A DNA stretch of 64,000 nucleotides from assembly GCA_965222175.1 (NCBI GenBank), contig OZ244938.1, forward strand, positions 2,294,001 through 2,358,000, read 5' to 3'. Positions within the stretch are counted from its first letter, which is position 1. Each line of letters opens with the position of its first letter. The DNA comes from NORP240 sp965222175. Its GTDB lineage: Bacteria > Pseudomonadota > Gammaproteobacteria > Pseudomonadales > Pseudohongiellaceae. The notes below the pieces were generated by a model. That model was not told where the DNA came from. It saw only the letters and a list, made by a program, of their open reading frames with translations, and did not search any database. The translations under genes and the position numbers were made by a program. Shown here in pieces: positions 26,061 to 34,283 of this stretch.

Positions 26061-27080
26061 TTATAAAAAGTCTTTTATCAATAGTTCCGCGATCTGTACC
26101 GAATTCAGTGCCGCCCCTTTGCGCACATTGTCCGAAACGACCCACAGGTTCAGGCCATTGGGCATGGAGATATCCTGACGGATTCGCCCCACGAAAACTG
26201 CGTCCTGGCCCACAGATTCAGTAACTGCGGTGGGGTATCCACCCGCCTTGCGCTCATCCATCACAGTGACACCGGGCATCTGCTTGAGCAGGCGTCGGGC
26301 CTCCTCTTCGGCAATCGGTTTTTCGGTTTCAATCTGGACCGCTTCAGAATGTCCGTAGAACACCGGCACGCGAACACAGGTTGCACTTACCTGTATCGAC
26401 TGATCGGCGAAAATTTTTTGCGTTTCCCAGTACATTTTCATTTCTTCCTTGGTGTAGCCGTTGTCCTGGAAATCATCGATGTGCGGCAGGGCATTGAAAG
26501 CAATCTGCTTCGGGTAGACTTCGCAGGTGATTTCGCGACCGTTAAGCAGGTCCGCCGTTTGCCTGGCCAGTTCCTCCATGGCTGCCTTGCCGGTGCCGGA
26601 GACTGCCTGGTAAGTGGCTACCGAGATCCGCTTGATGACCGCGGCATCGTGAATGGGCTTCAGCGCCACCAGCATCTGGATGGTTGAACAGTTGGGGTTG
26701 GCGATAATATTGCGGTTGGTATAGTCGGCAATTTTTTCCGGATTGACCTCCGGGATCACCAGCGGAATATCGTCGTGGTAACGGAAATACGAGGTGTTAT
26801 CGATAACGATGCAGCCGGCCTCACCGGCCCTGGGAGCAAACTCCGCGGACACGCTGCCGCCGGCGGAAAACAGCCCGATCTGCGTCTGGGTGAAATCGAA
26901 CTCTGCAAGGTTCTGGACCTTGACCGGCTTTCCCCGGAACATCACCGTAGACCCCGCCGAGCGCTCACTGGCCAGCGGGAAAAGTTGATCAACGGGAAAG
27001 TCCCGCTGTTCCAGAATCTTGAGCATGGCGTCACCCACTGCTCCCGTGGCACCGGCCACGGCTACGTTGTATTTTTTCAT
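26061..27080 (-). CDS. asd: Aspartate-semialdehyde dehydrogenase
   Basis: NADPH-dependent reduction of aspartyl phosphate to aspartate semialdehyde, the branch point to lysine/diaminopimelate, threonine and methionine. 339 residues. N-terminal dinucleotide fold 'VAGATGAVGDAML' (about 8-20), catalytic Cys131 in 'NPNCSTIQM', and a C-terminal substrate region with 'NLWVVSDNVRKGAALN'. The length and 'ANPNCSTIQ' type match the shorter 'Asd2/USG-1' class found beside leuCD and fimV rather than the E. coli Asd. In Pseudomonas leuB lies between leuD and asd; here it does not. Confidence 0.96.
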   Translation of the reverse strand: MKKYNVAVAGATGAVGDAMLKILEQRDFPVDQLFPLASERSAGSTVMFRGKPVKVQNLAEFDFTQTQIGLFSAGGSVSAEFAPRAGEAGCIVIDNTSYFRYHDDIPLVIPEVNPEKIADYTNRNIIANPNCSTIQMLVALKPIHDAAVIKRISVATYQAVSGTGKAAMEELARQTADLLNGREITCEVYPKQIAFNALPHIDDFQDNGYTKEEMKMYWETQKIFADQSIQVSATCVRVPVFYGHSEAVQIETEKPIAEEEARRLLKQMPGVTVMDERKAGGYPTAVTESVGQDAVFVGRIRQDISMPNGLNLWVVSDNVRKGAALNSVQIAELLIKDFL

Positions 27081-27205
27081 GCTGGTCTCTCCCTGATTTC
27101 CTGTCTGTATGGTCTGTTGCGCGCTGCTAATGCCCGGCGGCAGGTTCGTCCGCCGGACTGCAGGTCAACCTGCCGGATGTCAGCAGCGGGCCGGTGGTTT
27201 CGTGA
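27081..27205. other. leuD-asd spacer with a GC-rich inverted repeat, no leuB
   Basis: 125 bases. CCGGCGG at 27134-27140 and CCGCCGG at 27150-27156 form a 7-bp stem with a 9-base loop, without a T-run. This is where leuB would be expected from Pseudomonas-like gene order; no remnant of it is visible. Confidence 0.35.
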
Positions 27206-27865
27206 TCAGTTCCCGGTCGAGGCGTCCTCGGTAAAGTACCAGGGTGATTTCGAGCGCCACTGCGACTCGAACTCTCTGATCCGGTCGGCGTCCTGCAGGG
27301 TCACACCGATTTCGTCCAGGCCGTTGAGCAGGCAGTGTTTGCGGTACTCATCGACGTCGAAGTTTATGGCCTCGCCACCCGGTGTCGTCAGGACCTGGCT
27401 GACCAGGTTCACCGTCAGTGAATAACCTTCCTCCGACGCCACTTCCTCAAAAAGTCTGGAAACTGTTTTTTTATCCAAAACAATGGGTAACAATCCATTT
27501 TTGAAGCAGTTATTGAAAAATATATCGGCATAGCTCGGGGCGATAACGACGCGAATTCCGTAATCGTCCAGCGCCCAGGGTGCATGCTCCCGGCTTGAAC
27601 CGCAGCCGAAGTTTTCCCTGGCCAGCAGAATCGTCCCGCCCTGATAGCGGGGCTGGTTGAGCACGAAATCCGGGTTCAGTGGGCGATTGCTGTTGTCGGC
27701 GCCCGGTTGCCCCTTGTCCAGGTAGCGATGCTCATCAAACAGGTTGGGCCCGAAGCCGGTTCGCTTGATGGATTTCAAAAACTGCTTCGGGATAATAAAG
27801 TCGGTATCCACGTTGGCCCGGTCCAACGGGATGACGATGCCGGTTACAGTGTCAAATTTTTTCAT
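27206..27865 (-). CDS. leuD: 3-isopropylmalate dehydratase small subunit
   Basis: Small (swivel-domain) subunit of isopropylmalate isomerase in leucine synthesis. 219 residues from the ATG at 27865, giving 'MKKFDTVTGIVIPLDRANVD' with AGGAAG ten bases upstream. Diagnostic motifs are 'DTDFIIPKQFLKSI' and 'NFGCGSSREHAPWALDDYG'. It lies 22 bases after leuC. Leucine synthesis would also need leuA and leuB, which are not in the window. Confidence 0.96.
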   Translation of the reverse strand: MKKFDTVTGIVIPLDRANVDTDFIIPKQFLKSIKRTGFGPNLFDEHRYLDKGQPGADNSNRPLNPDFVLNQPRYQGGTILLARENFGCGSSREHAPWALDDYGIRVVIAPSYADIFFNNCFKNGLLPIVLDKKTVSRLFEEVASEEGYSLTVNLVSQVLTTPGGEAINFDVDEYRKHCLLNGLDEIGVTLQDADRIREFESQWRSKSPWYFTEDASTGN

Positions 27866-27887
27866 GTCGTCATTTCTTCCTGGGTAA

Positions 27888-29312
27888 TCAGTGGGCAATC
27901 TGCCGAATATCGACGAAGTGTCCGGTTACGGCCGCCGCTGCCGCCATGGCCGGGCTCACCAGGTGAGTCCGGCCGCCGAATCCCTGTCGGCCTTCGAAAT
28001 TGCGGTTGGACGTGGACGCGCAGTGCTTGCCGGCAGGCAACTGGTCGGCATTCATCGCCAGGCACATGGAACAGCCCGGTTCCCGCCACTGCAGTCCGGC
28101 CTCGATAAATATCCTGTCCAGACCCTCAGCCTCGGCCTGCTGTTTCACCAGTCCGGAGCCCGGAACCACCATGGCCAGTTCGATACTGTCAGCCACTTTC
28201 CTGCCTCGAACCACCTGCGACGCCTCGCGCAGATCCTCGATCCGCGAGTTGGTACAGGAACCGATAAATATGTAATCCAGCTTGATATCCTGAATTGCGG
28301 TGCCGGGTTGCAGGCCCATGTATTTCAGTGCCTGCTCCATGTTTCCCCGCCGGCTGGGATCCGGTTCCTGTGCTGGATCGGGAATCCGGCCGCTTACCGG
28401 AGCGACCATTTCCGGCGACGTTCCCCACGTGACCTGGGGTTCGATTGCCTCGGCATCCAGTTCCACGACGTGATCAAAGTGGGCGTCGGGATCGCTGACC
28501 AGGTCACGCCATGCGGTCACCGCCTGCTCCCACAGCTGGCCCCGGGGAGCAAAAGGCCGTCCTTTCAGGTAATCAATGGTGGTGTCGTCCACCGCCACCA
28601 ATCCCGCCCGGGCACCGGCCTCGATAGCCATGTTGCAGACAGTCATGCGTCCTTCTATGGACAGCGCCTGGATTGCCTCGCCGGCAAATTCGATGGTATA
28701 GCCTGTGCCTCCCGCCGTGCCGATACGGCCAATGACGGCCAGCACAATATCCTTGGCCGTTACCCCGGGATTCAGCCTGCCGTTGACATTCACCAGCATG
28801 TTTTTCATCTTGCGCTGCAGCAGGCACTGGGTAGCCAGTACATGCTCCACCTCGGAGGTACCAATACCGTGCGCCAGTGCACCCAGTGCGCCGTGGGTCG
28901 AGGTGTGTGAATCACCGCAGACAATGGTCATGCCGGGCAACGTGACTCCCTGTTCCGGTCCCACCACGTGCACGATGCCCTGGCGTTGATCCTCCATGCC
29001 GAGTTCCAGAATGCCGAATTCCCTGCAGTTGTCATCCAGGGTCTTTACCTGGATACGTGAAATCGGATCCTTGATGCCCTCCAGTCCGCGGCTGCGCTCC
29101 TCGCGGGTGGTGGGAATGTTGTGATCAGGGGTGGCCAGATTGGCATCGGCACGCCACGGCTGCCGACCAGCCAGGCGCAGTCCCTCGAACGCCTGGGGTG
29201 ACGTCACCTCGTGTATCAACTGCCGATCAATATAAATGAGCGCCGTGCCGTCGTCGCGCTGCGTGACCAGGTGGGCATCCCAGATCTTGTCGTATAAGGT
29301 TTTGCCTGCCAT
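27888..29312 (-). CDS. leuC: 3-isopropylmalate dehydratase large subunit
   Basis: Aconitase-family enzyme that isomerises 2- to 3-isopropylmalate using a [4Fe-4S] cluster. 474 residues, ATG start. Cluster ligands are the Cys of 'GSCTNSRIEDLR' and the two of 'GCSMCLAMN'; 'VCGDSHTSTHGALGALAHGI' is the usual family block. First gene of leuC-leuD; the 138 bases upstream are AT-rich and presumably carry its promoter. Confidence 0.97.
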   Translation of the reverse strand: MAGKTLYDKIWDAHLVTQRDDGTALIYIDRQLIHEVTSPQAFEGLRLAGRQPWRADANLATPDHNIPTTREERSRGLEGIKDPISRIQVKTLDDNCREFGILELGMEDQRQGIVHVVGPEQGVTLPGMTIVCGDSHTSTHGALGALAHGIGTSEVEHVLATQCLLQRKMKNMLVNVNGRLNPGVTAKDIVLAVIGRIGTAGGTGYTIEFAGEAIQALSIEGRMTVCNMAIEAGARAGLVAVDDTTIDYLKGRPFAPRGQLWEQAVTAWRDLVSDPDAHFDHVVELDAEAIEPQVTWGTSPEMVAPVSGRIPDPAQEPDPSRRGNMEQALKYMGLQPGTAIQDIKLDYIFIGSCTNSRIEDLREASQVVRGRKVADSIELAMVVPGSGLVKQQAEAEGLDRIFIEAGLQWREPGCSMCLAMNADQLPAGKHCASTSNRNFEGRQGFGGRTHLVSPAMAAAAAVTGHFVDIRQIAH

Positions 29313-29450
29313 GTTATTTTCCTTGCTGGTGCTTACTGTGTGACCTTGAATTTGGAATTTATCTGATTGAAATAAAACAATAAAATGAATTTTAGTGATA
29401 GCTGCTATAGGTGACGGTTATGCCACCCTGAGCACCCCGGCTCCCGGGCT
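29313..29450 (-). promoter_or_regulatory. AT-rich leader upstream of leuC
   Basis: The 138 bases between leuC and the aroC stop include a strongly AT-rich stretch (about 29350-29400), as expected for a promoter. I cannot place -35/-10 boxes with confidence, and I see no leucine-rich leader peptide or attenuator hairpin. Confidence 0.35.
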
Positions 29451-30527
29451 TCAGGAGGTTTTTGGGATCGTCGTGTTCTGTGCCCGATGCCGCAGGTAGT
29501 GGTCCATCAGGACGATGGCTACCATTGCCTCGGCAATGGGGGTCGCGCGGATGCCGACACAGGGATCATGACGTCCAGTGGTGACAACCTCAATCGCGTT
29601 GCCGTCGACATCGATGGAGCGACCTGGAATGCGCAGACTGGAAGTCGGCTTCAAGGCGATACTTGCCAGGATATCCTGGCCACTGGAAATACCACCGAGG
29701 ATGCCGCCGGCGTTGTTGGACAGGAATCCCTCCGGGGTGATTTCGTCGCGGTGTTCGGTGCCTTTCTGTTCGACGCAGCGAAACCCGGCACCGATTTCCA
29801 CGCCCTTGACCGCATTGATGCTCATCAGTGCACCCGCCAGGTCGGCGTCCAGCCGGTCGAACACGGGTTCACCCAGACCCACGGGGACACCGCTGGCCAC
29901 TACATTAATCCTGGCACCAATGGAATTCCCTTCCTTGCTGAGGGCCGTCATGAACTCCTCCAGCTGGGGTATCTTGCTGGCATCCGGGCAGAAGAACGGG
30001 TTTCGTTCCACCTCGTCAAGATCAATCTGTTCCGCCCGGATCGGCCCCAGCTGGTCCAGGTATCCTCGAATGGCCACACCTTCGGCCCGGGCAAGGAATT
30101 TCTTGGCGATGGCCCCGGCCGCCACCCGCATTGCTGTTTCCCGGGCGGAGGACCGTCCACCACCGCGATAATCCCGAACACCGAACTTGTGGTGGTAGGT
30201 GAAGTCGGCGTGGGCCGGACGAAACTGATCCTTGATTTTGCCGTAATCCCGCGACCGCTGATCGGTGTTCTCGATAAGCAGCCCGATGGGCGTGCCGGTG
30301 GTCACCCCTTCGAATACACCGGAAAGAATGCTTACCTGGTCCTGTTCGCGTCGTTGCGTAGTAAAGCGGGACTGACCCGGCCTGCGCCGCTCCAGGTCTT
30401 TCTGCAGGTCGGCCTCACAAAGTTCCAGCCCCGGCGGGCAACCGTCGACGATACAGCCGATTGCCGGACCATGGCTTTCACCAAAGCTGGTTACCGTAAA
30501 AAGCCTGCCAATGCTGTTGCCGGACAT
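29451..30527 (-). CDS. aroC: Chorismate synthase
   Basis: FMN-dependent 1,4-elimination of phosphate from EPSP to give chorismate, the precursor of aromatic amino acids and folate. 358 residues from the ATG at 30527, which gives the family opening 'MSGNSIGRLFTVTSFGESHG'; the longest frame adds 27 unsupported residues. Other signatures are 'DYRGGGRSSARETAMRVAAG' and 'GGILGGISSGQDI'. It follows prmB on the same strand by about 90 bases. Confidence 0.97.
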   Translation of the reverse strand: MSGNSIGRLFTVTSFGESHGPAIGCIVDGCPPGLELCEADLQKDLERRRPGQSRFTTQRREQDQVSILSGVFEGVTTGTPIGLLIENTDQRSRDYGKIKDQFRPAHADFTYHHKFGVRDYRGGGRSSARETAMRVAAGAIAKKFLARAEGVAIRGYLDQLGPIRAEQIDLDEVERNPFFCPDASKIPQLEEFMTALSKEGNSIGARINVVASGVPVGLGEPVFDRLDADLAGALMSINAVKGVEIGAGFRCVEQKGTEHRDEITPEGFLSNNAGGILGGISSGQDILASIALKPTSSLRIPGRSIDVDGNAIEVVTTGRHDPCVGIRATPIAEAMVAIVLMDHYLRHRAQNTTIPKTS

Positions 30528-30614
30528 GACCGTCGCCTGTTGAAATCCGTCGAGCCCGCAGCAGGATCGCCGGTGCTGTTCCGGCAGGCCCGCGGGAAAG
30601 CAGGGCATTGTACA

Positions 30615-31496
30615 CTAACTGAAGCGCTCCCTGTACATCTCCAGCTGTTGTCGCCGGAGCAGAAAAACCCCCTCGCCTCCCCGCTGAAAATCAAGCCACA
30701 AAAACGGAATATCCGGATAGCGTTCCGCCAGGAGATGATGGGAATAGCCGACTTCCATAACCAGCACGCCGGACTCGGTAAGGTGATCTGCCGCCGCGCT
30801 GAGAATGCGCAACGGCAGCTGCAGGCCCTGATCATCGGACTGCAGACCACTGCGGGGCTCGTGGCAGAATTCAGCAGGCAACCCCGACAGTTCCTCGGCC
30901 CCCACGTAGGGCGGATTACTTACGATCAGGTCATACCGCTGTCCCGACAACCCGCTGAACAGGTCAGACTGCCGCGGGATCACCCGATCCTGCAGGCCGA
31001 ACCCATCGATATTTTCCTTCGCCAGGTCCAGCGCCTCGACGGACAGATCCGCCAGGTCCACCGACGCGTCCGGGAATTCCAGGGCTATGGCAATACCGAT
31101 ACAGCCGCCGCCACAACACAGGTCCAGCACCCGTTGTGGCGACTGCCGCAATAGCGGTATAAAGCGGTTCTCAATCAACTCGGCAATGGGCGAACGGGGA
31201 ATCAGCGCTCGGCTGTCGGCCTTGAATTCGTGGCCGGCAAACCAGGCAGTCCCCACCAGGTAGGCGGTGGGTATCCTGTCCCTGATCCGTTTTCGCGACC
31301 GCTGGTCCAGCAACGCGATTTCAGCCGGCGTCAGTTGCCGGTCAAGTTCCGCTTCGAATTCCTGCCAGTCCAGGGAAAGTGAAGCGAAAACCAGGTAGCA
31401 GGCTTCGTCGTAGGAATTGTCAGTGCCGTGGGCAAAACACAATCCGGCATCGCTGAATTGCTGCTGCAAAACACTTACGTAATCACCCACTTTCAT
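30615..31496 (-). CDS. prmB: 50S ribosomal protein L3 N5-glutamine methyltransferase
   Basis: SAM-dependent methylation of a glutamine of ribosomal protein L3. 293 residues, ATG start. Hallmarks are the SAM-binding 'RVLDLCCGGGCIGIAIALEF' and the catalytic 'VSNPPYV' (NPPY). The N-terminus and 'FKADSRALIPRSPIAELIE' distinguish it from the release-factor methylase PrmC, where 'VLIPRPETE' is usual. prmB-aroC adjacency is common in gammaproteobacteria. The upstream 100 bases are shared with divergent folE. Confidence 0.95.
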   Translation of the reverse strand: MKVGDYVSVLQQQFSDAGLCFAHGTDNSYDEACYLVFASLSLDWQEFEAELDRQLTPAEIALLDQRSRKRIRDRIPTAYLVGTAWFAGHEFKADSRALIPRSPIAELIENRFIPLLRQSPQRVLDLCCGGGCIGIAIALEFPDASVDLADLSVEALDLAKENIDGFGLQDRVIPRQSDLFSGLSGQRYDLIVSNPPYVGAEELSGLPAEFCHEPRSGLQSDDQGLQLPLRILSAAADHLTESGVLVMEVGYSHHLLAERYPDIPFLWLDFQRGGEGVFLLRRQQLEMYRERFS

Positions 31497-31596
31497 CCCG
31501 GGGTTACCTGGCGGTGCTCGCCTGACGGAAAAAATTCTTTACCAAATTTTCCGGTTATCGTAGGGTAGCGGCTGAAAATGACAGCCGGAATCAACC
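31497..31596. promoter_or_regulatory. Divergent promoter region, prmB and folE
   Basis: 100 bases between two divergent starts, AT-rich in the middle (AAAAAATTCTTTACCAAATT around 31529-31549). It must drive both genes, but exact boxes are not resolved by eye. Confidence 0.4.
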
Positions 31597-32142
31597 ATGG
31601 ACAACGCCTACAAGCGAATAATCGAAGCAATTGGAGAGGACCCGGAGAGGCCCGGGCTCAAGGATACCCCGAAGCGGGCTGCCGACGCCATGCGCTTTCT
31701 GACACAGGGCTACGGTCTCGACATTGACGAGGTGATAAACGGCGCGCTGTTTCCTTCCGATTCCGACGAGATGGTGATTGTCAAGAATATCGAGCTGTAT
31801 TCCATCTGCGAGCACCATTTACTGCCGTTTATCGGAAAGTGCCATGTCGCCTACCTTCCAAAAGGAAAGGTAATAGGACTTTCCAAGATCGCCAGGATTG
31901 TGGATATGTTCGCCCGCCGACTGCAGATCCAGGAAAATCTCACCAACCAGATTGCCGAAACCATTCTGCAGCAGACCAGGGGATCCGGCGCCGGCGTGAT
32001 CATCGAGGCACAACACATGTGCATGATGATGCGTGGCGTGGAAAAACAGAATTCAGTGATGACCACATCCTGCATGCTCGGCGCTTTTCGCTCCAGGCAG
32101 ACGACCCGCAACGAGTTCCTGTCACTGGTCAGGTCGTCCTAG
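31597..32142 (+). CDS. folE: GTP cyclohydrolase I
   Basis: Zinc enzyme converting GTP to dihydroneopterin triphosphate, the first step of folate synthesis. 181 residues, slightly shorter than the E. coli enzyme. Zinc ligands Cys71 and His74 ('CEHHLLPF') and Cys142 ('HMCMMMRGV') are present, as is 'FIGKCHVAYLPKGKVIGLSK'. The only plus-strand gene between 7.2 and 62.7 kb. No PreQ1 or THF riboswitch-like structure is visible in the short leader. Confidence 0.96.
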   Translation: MDNAYKRIIEAIGEDPERPGLKDTPKRAADAMRFLTQGYGLDIDEVINGALFPSDSDEMVIVKNIELYSICEHHLLPFIGKCHVAYLPKGKVIGLSKIARIVDMFARRLQIQENLTNQIAETILQQTRGSGAGVIIEAQHMCMMMRGVEKQNSVMTTSCMLGAFRSRQTTRNEFLSLVRSS

Positions 32143-32156
32143 CCTGCGGCGCAGGC
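32142..32156. terminator. Short GC hairpin at the folE stop, weak terminator candidate
   Basis: GCCTGC / GCAGGC with a 3-base loop, starting in the folE stop codon, between convergent folE and the DUF4892 gene (28-base gap). No T-run follows in either direction, so the role is inferred from location only. Confidence 0.25.
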
Positions 32157-32169
32157 CCGGGATGTCCGG

Positions 32170-33078
32170 CTACCGCAACACCATTTCCACCCGCTCCCGG
32201 CAGTCGCCTTCACTGCACAGCGGCGCCAGCGGCCCGACGCCCCTGGCGACAATACGCCGGCCGTCGATTCCCCTGGCGATGAGAGCATCCCGGACACTGC
32301 GGGCACGCTGTGCCGACTGCTCCAGGAGCGTTTCCAGCGGCGCAGGTCCCGGGAGGTGAGCTACGATGTAGATTTCCAGGGTGGGGTTTGCCTGCAGCAA
32401 CCGCACCGCCGGGAGCAGCCCGTCGTCGCCGGTCAGGCGATCACCGCTGCCGAAGGACAGGTTGTAGAGCCGCAGGCCACCTGCATCCAGGAGATTTTCG
32501 AGTGAGAACTCGATCATTGGCAGGGTCCCGCTGCTTGCGGTTTCCAGCACTTCGACATGGGCATACAGCCGGCGATTGGCCCGGGTGATAACGTACACTA
32601 CCAGGTAAGCAGCTGCGGATTCAGCCTGGAAGGCCATGTAATACTGATTGCGCTCCGGTCCGTATAACGACCGGTCGTCGAACACGTCGTTAGCCCAGTA
32701 GTTGCTGTTGCCACACCCTCGCCCCTGGCAGCTGAACAGGTTGGCGTAGCCCCGCTGTTCGGCCTGGGCACGGAAAAACGCCATGACGTCGCGGCCGCTG
32801 AAAGAATCCGGGATTTCATAGGTGATGCGCGTCAGGTCACCGCGAAGGCGCTCTTCCTCCTCGGCGACGACAAGCCCCCGGATACGTCGCAGATTTCCCA
32901 GGACCAGCCTATAGTTCACTCCCGACTGCCGGTCGTAGTCGATGATGGTGGATTCACCAAAGCGCTCCAGCAGGGGGTGATCCCGACCCGCTTCCGACTG
33001 GGCGGCAGCGGTATTGGCGCCGAGCACAGCGCAAAGTACCCCGAAATAAAACAGAAGATTGTTCAGTCGCTTACCCAT
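32170..33078 (-). CDS. DUF4892 domain-containing exported protein, OmpA-like C-terminus
   Basis: 302 residues from the ATG at 33078; the longer frame to 33192 lacks a signal sequence. A signal peptide (about 1-26, ending 'NTAAAQS') is followed by the DUF4892 region with 'RITYEIPDSFSGRDVMAFFR' and a Cys-containing 'LFSCQGRGCGNSNYWAN'. The C-terminal part has helix-strand patterns of OmpA-like peptidoglycan-binding domains ('RARSVRDALIARGIDGRRIV'). A periplasmic cell-wall-associated protein is likely; no enzymatic motif is seen. Confidence 0.8.
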   Translation of the reverse strand: MGKRLNNLLFYFGVLCAVLGANTAAAQSEAGRDHPLLERFGESTIIDYDRQSGVNYRLVLGNLRRIRGLVVAEEEERLRGDLTRITYEIPDSFSGRDVMAFFRAQAEQRGYANLFSCQGRGCGNSNYWANDVFDDRSLYGPERNQYYMAFQAESAAAYLVVYVITRANRRLYAHVEVLETASSGTLPMIEFSLENLLDAGGLRLYNLSFGSGDRLTGDDGLLPAVRLLQANPTLEIYIVAHLPGPAPLETLLEQSAQRARSVRDALIARGIDGRRIVARGVGPLAPLCSEGDCRERVEMVLR

Positions 33079-33206
33079 GTCGGTGAAATGGTTCCATGGC
33101 AATTCGTCAAGGCAACGCAGTGGCGTTTTCCGGCTTATGATCAGACAGTATGAATTACTACGCTGGAAAACCCTGCTCCAGATGTCCTGCAAATCCCATC
33201 GATCAT

Positions 33207-34280
33207 CTATTTTTCATCCGCCTTGGAATCAGAGCCCGTGGAGCCGTTGAATTGCAGATCGGCGAAAATATTGGGTGCAGCTTTCGGCGCACCGGATTTT
33301 TGCACGTTTATGTTTGCCAGTCCGGACACATCGGCCCTGCCATTTCCCGGTTTGCCCTGTTCGCCGCGGTTTGCATCTTCCGGGCTGGATAGCGAATCTT
33401 TTTCACGGGATACGGGTGCTGCCCCGTTCCCGCCGGAATCCGGACTTTCCGGGTCAGGTTGTTGGCCTATCGGCCGGGCATGATCCACAGGCGGGGCTGA
33501 ATCACCCACCGATGCAGTCTGGGCACGCTGCGTTTTTCCGGCGGTGTTCACCGCGCCGCCGACAGCCGCGGCAGATTGCGGCTTCGGGTCGGAATGGATT
33601 GCAGAGGCTTCCCGGGATGAAGACGTCGACTCCTCGTCGGCCATAGCGTGCGTCGATCCTGCTGCAGCCTTGTTTCCAGGGCCACGGTCCCGGGGTTTGG
33701 CCGGATCTTGCGCCACTGCCCTGCTATCGTCAGAGTCCTCACCTGAATTCCTGACCGGGTTCTTGCCTGGTTCATTACCCGAGTCTATGCCGGTGTCCCG
33801 GCCTGACCTGGCGTTCTGCCCTGCAATAGCCACCGCGGCTGCCTTGCCACCTGCCGGGTTGCCGGTCGCGCCGGCTGCGGTTCCGGGAATGTCTCCGCGG
33901 TTCTGTCCTGGCCGGGTAGCGGGCCCCGACTCATCCCGGGACGCGGACTTGCCATCACCACCTGCCGACGGACCAGGCTCTGTGCCGGTATCGGGGAACG
34001 GGCTGAAGGGAAACGGCCGGGACTGTGAGTTGTAGGTGAGGAATTTCAGAATCTGGTTGACGTACTCGGCAAGATTTGCCCCCAGTATGCGCAGGTTGAG
34101 GTTGTCAGTTCCGGTGACCACGGCGAACAGGGCCTGGACGATGGTAATGAACAGCAGGACTATGGCCACCACGTAGAGGGCCAGGCAGAAGCCCACCATG
34201 AACAGAATTCTCAGCCAGGTAGCGCGTTGCGTGAGATTACCCGTTACGTTTGTCAAATCATCCTCGGTGTCGTTGTTCAT
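33207..34280 (-). CDS. DUF4389 membrane protein with very long disordered tail
   Basis: 357 residues. Residues 1-90 are a DUF4389 domain: one or two membrane helices ('ILFMVGFCLALYVVAIVLLF', about 25-60) and 'LAEYVNQILKFLTYNSQSRPFPFSPFP'. DUF4389 proteins usually stop near 100 residues. Here a further 265 residues follow, rich in Gly, Ala, Asn, Asp, Pro and Ser, with many 'GxNxA' and 'PG' stretches and no hydrophobic segment, so presumably disordered. The last residues ('NIFADLQFNGSTGSDS') look less random. Function unknown. Starts 3 bases after gpsA, so co-transcribed with it. Confidence 0.82.
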   Translation of the reverse strand: MNNDTEDDLTNVTGNLTQRATWLRILFMVGFCLALYVVAIVLLFITIVQALFAVVTGTDNLNLRILGANLAEYVNQILKFLTYNSQSRPFPFSPFPDTGTEPGPSAGGDGKSASRDESGPATRPGQNRGDIPGTAAGATGNPAGGKAAAVAIAGQNARSGRDTGIDSGNEPGKNPVRNSGEDSDDSRAVAQDPAKPRDRGPGNKAAAGSTHAMADEESTSSSREASAIHSDPKPQSAAAVGGAVNTAGKTQRAQTASVGDSAPPVDHARPIGQQPDPESPDSGGNGAAPVSREKDSLSSPEDANRGEQGKPGNGRADVSGLANINVQKSGAPKAAPNIFADLQFNGSTGSDSKADEK

Positions 34281-34283
34281 TAC

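Noticed and set aside
29487..31154. 555-codon open frame on the plus strand
   Set aside because: It lies antisense to aroC and prmB, both of which carry full family motifs. The long opposite frame is a by-product of GC-rich codon use; its translation shows no domain.
33544..34035. 163-codon plus-strand frame opposite the DUF4389 tail
   Set aside because: I considered that the DUF4389 tail might be false and this frame real. The minus-strand frame is continuous with the conserved DUF4389 domain, whereas the plus frame has no start signal or family, so it was rejected.
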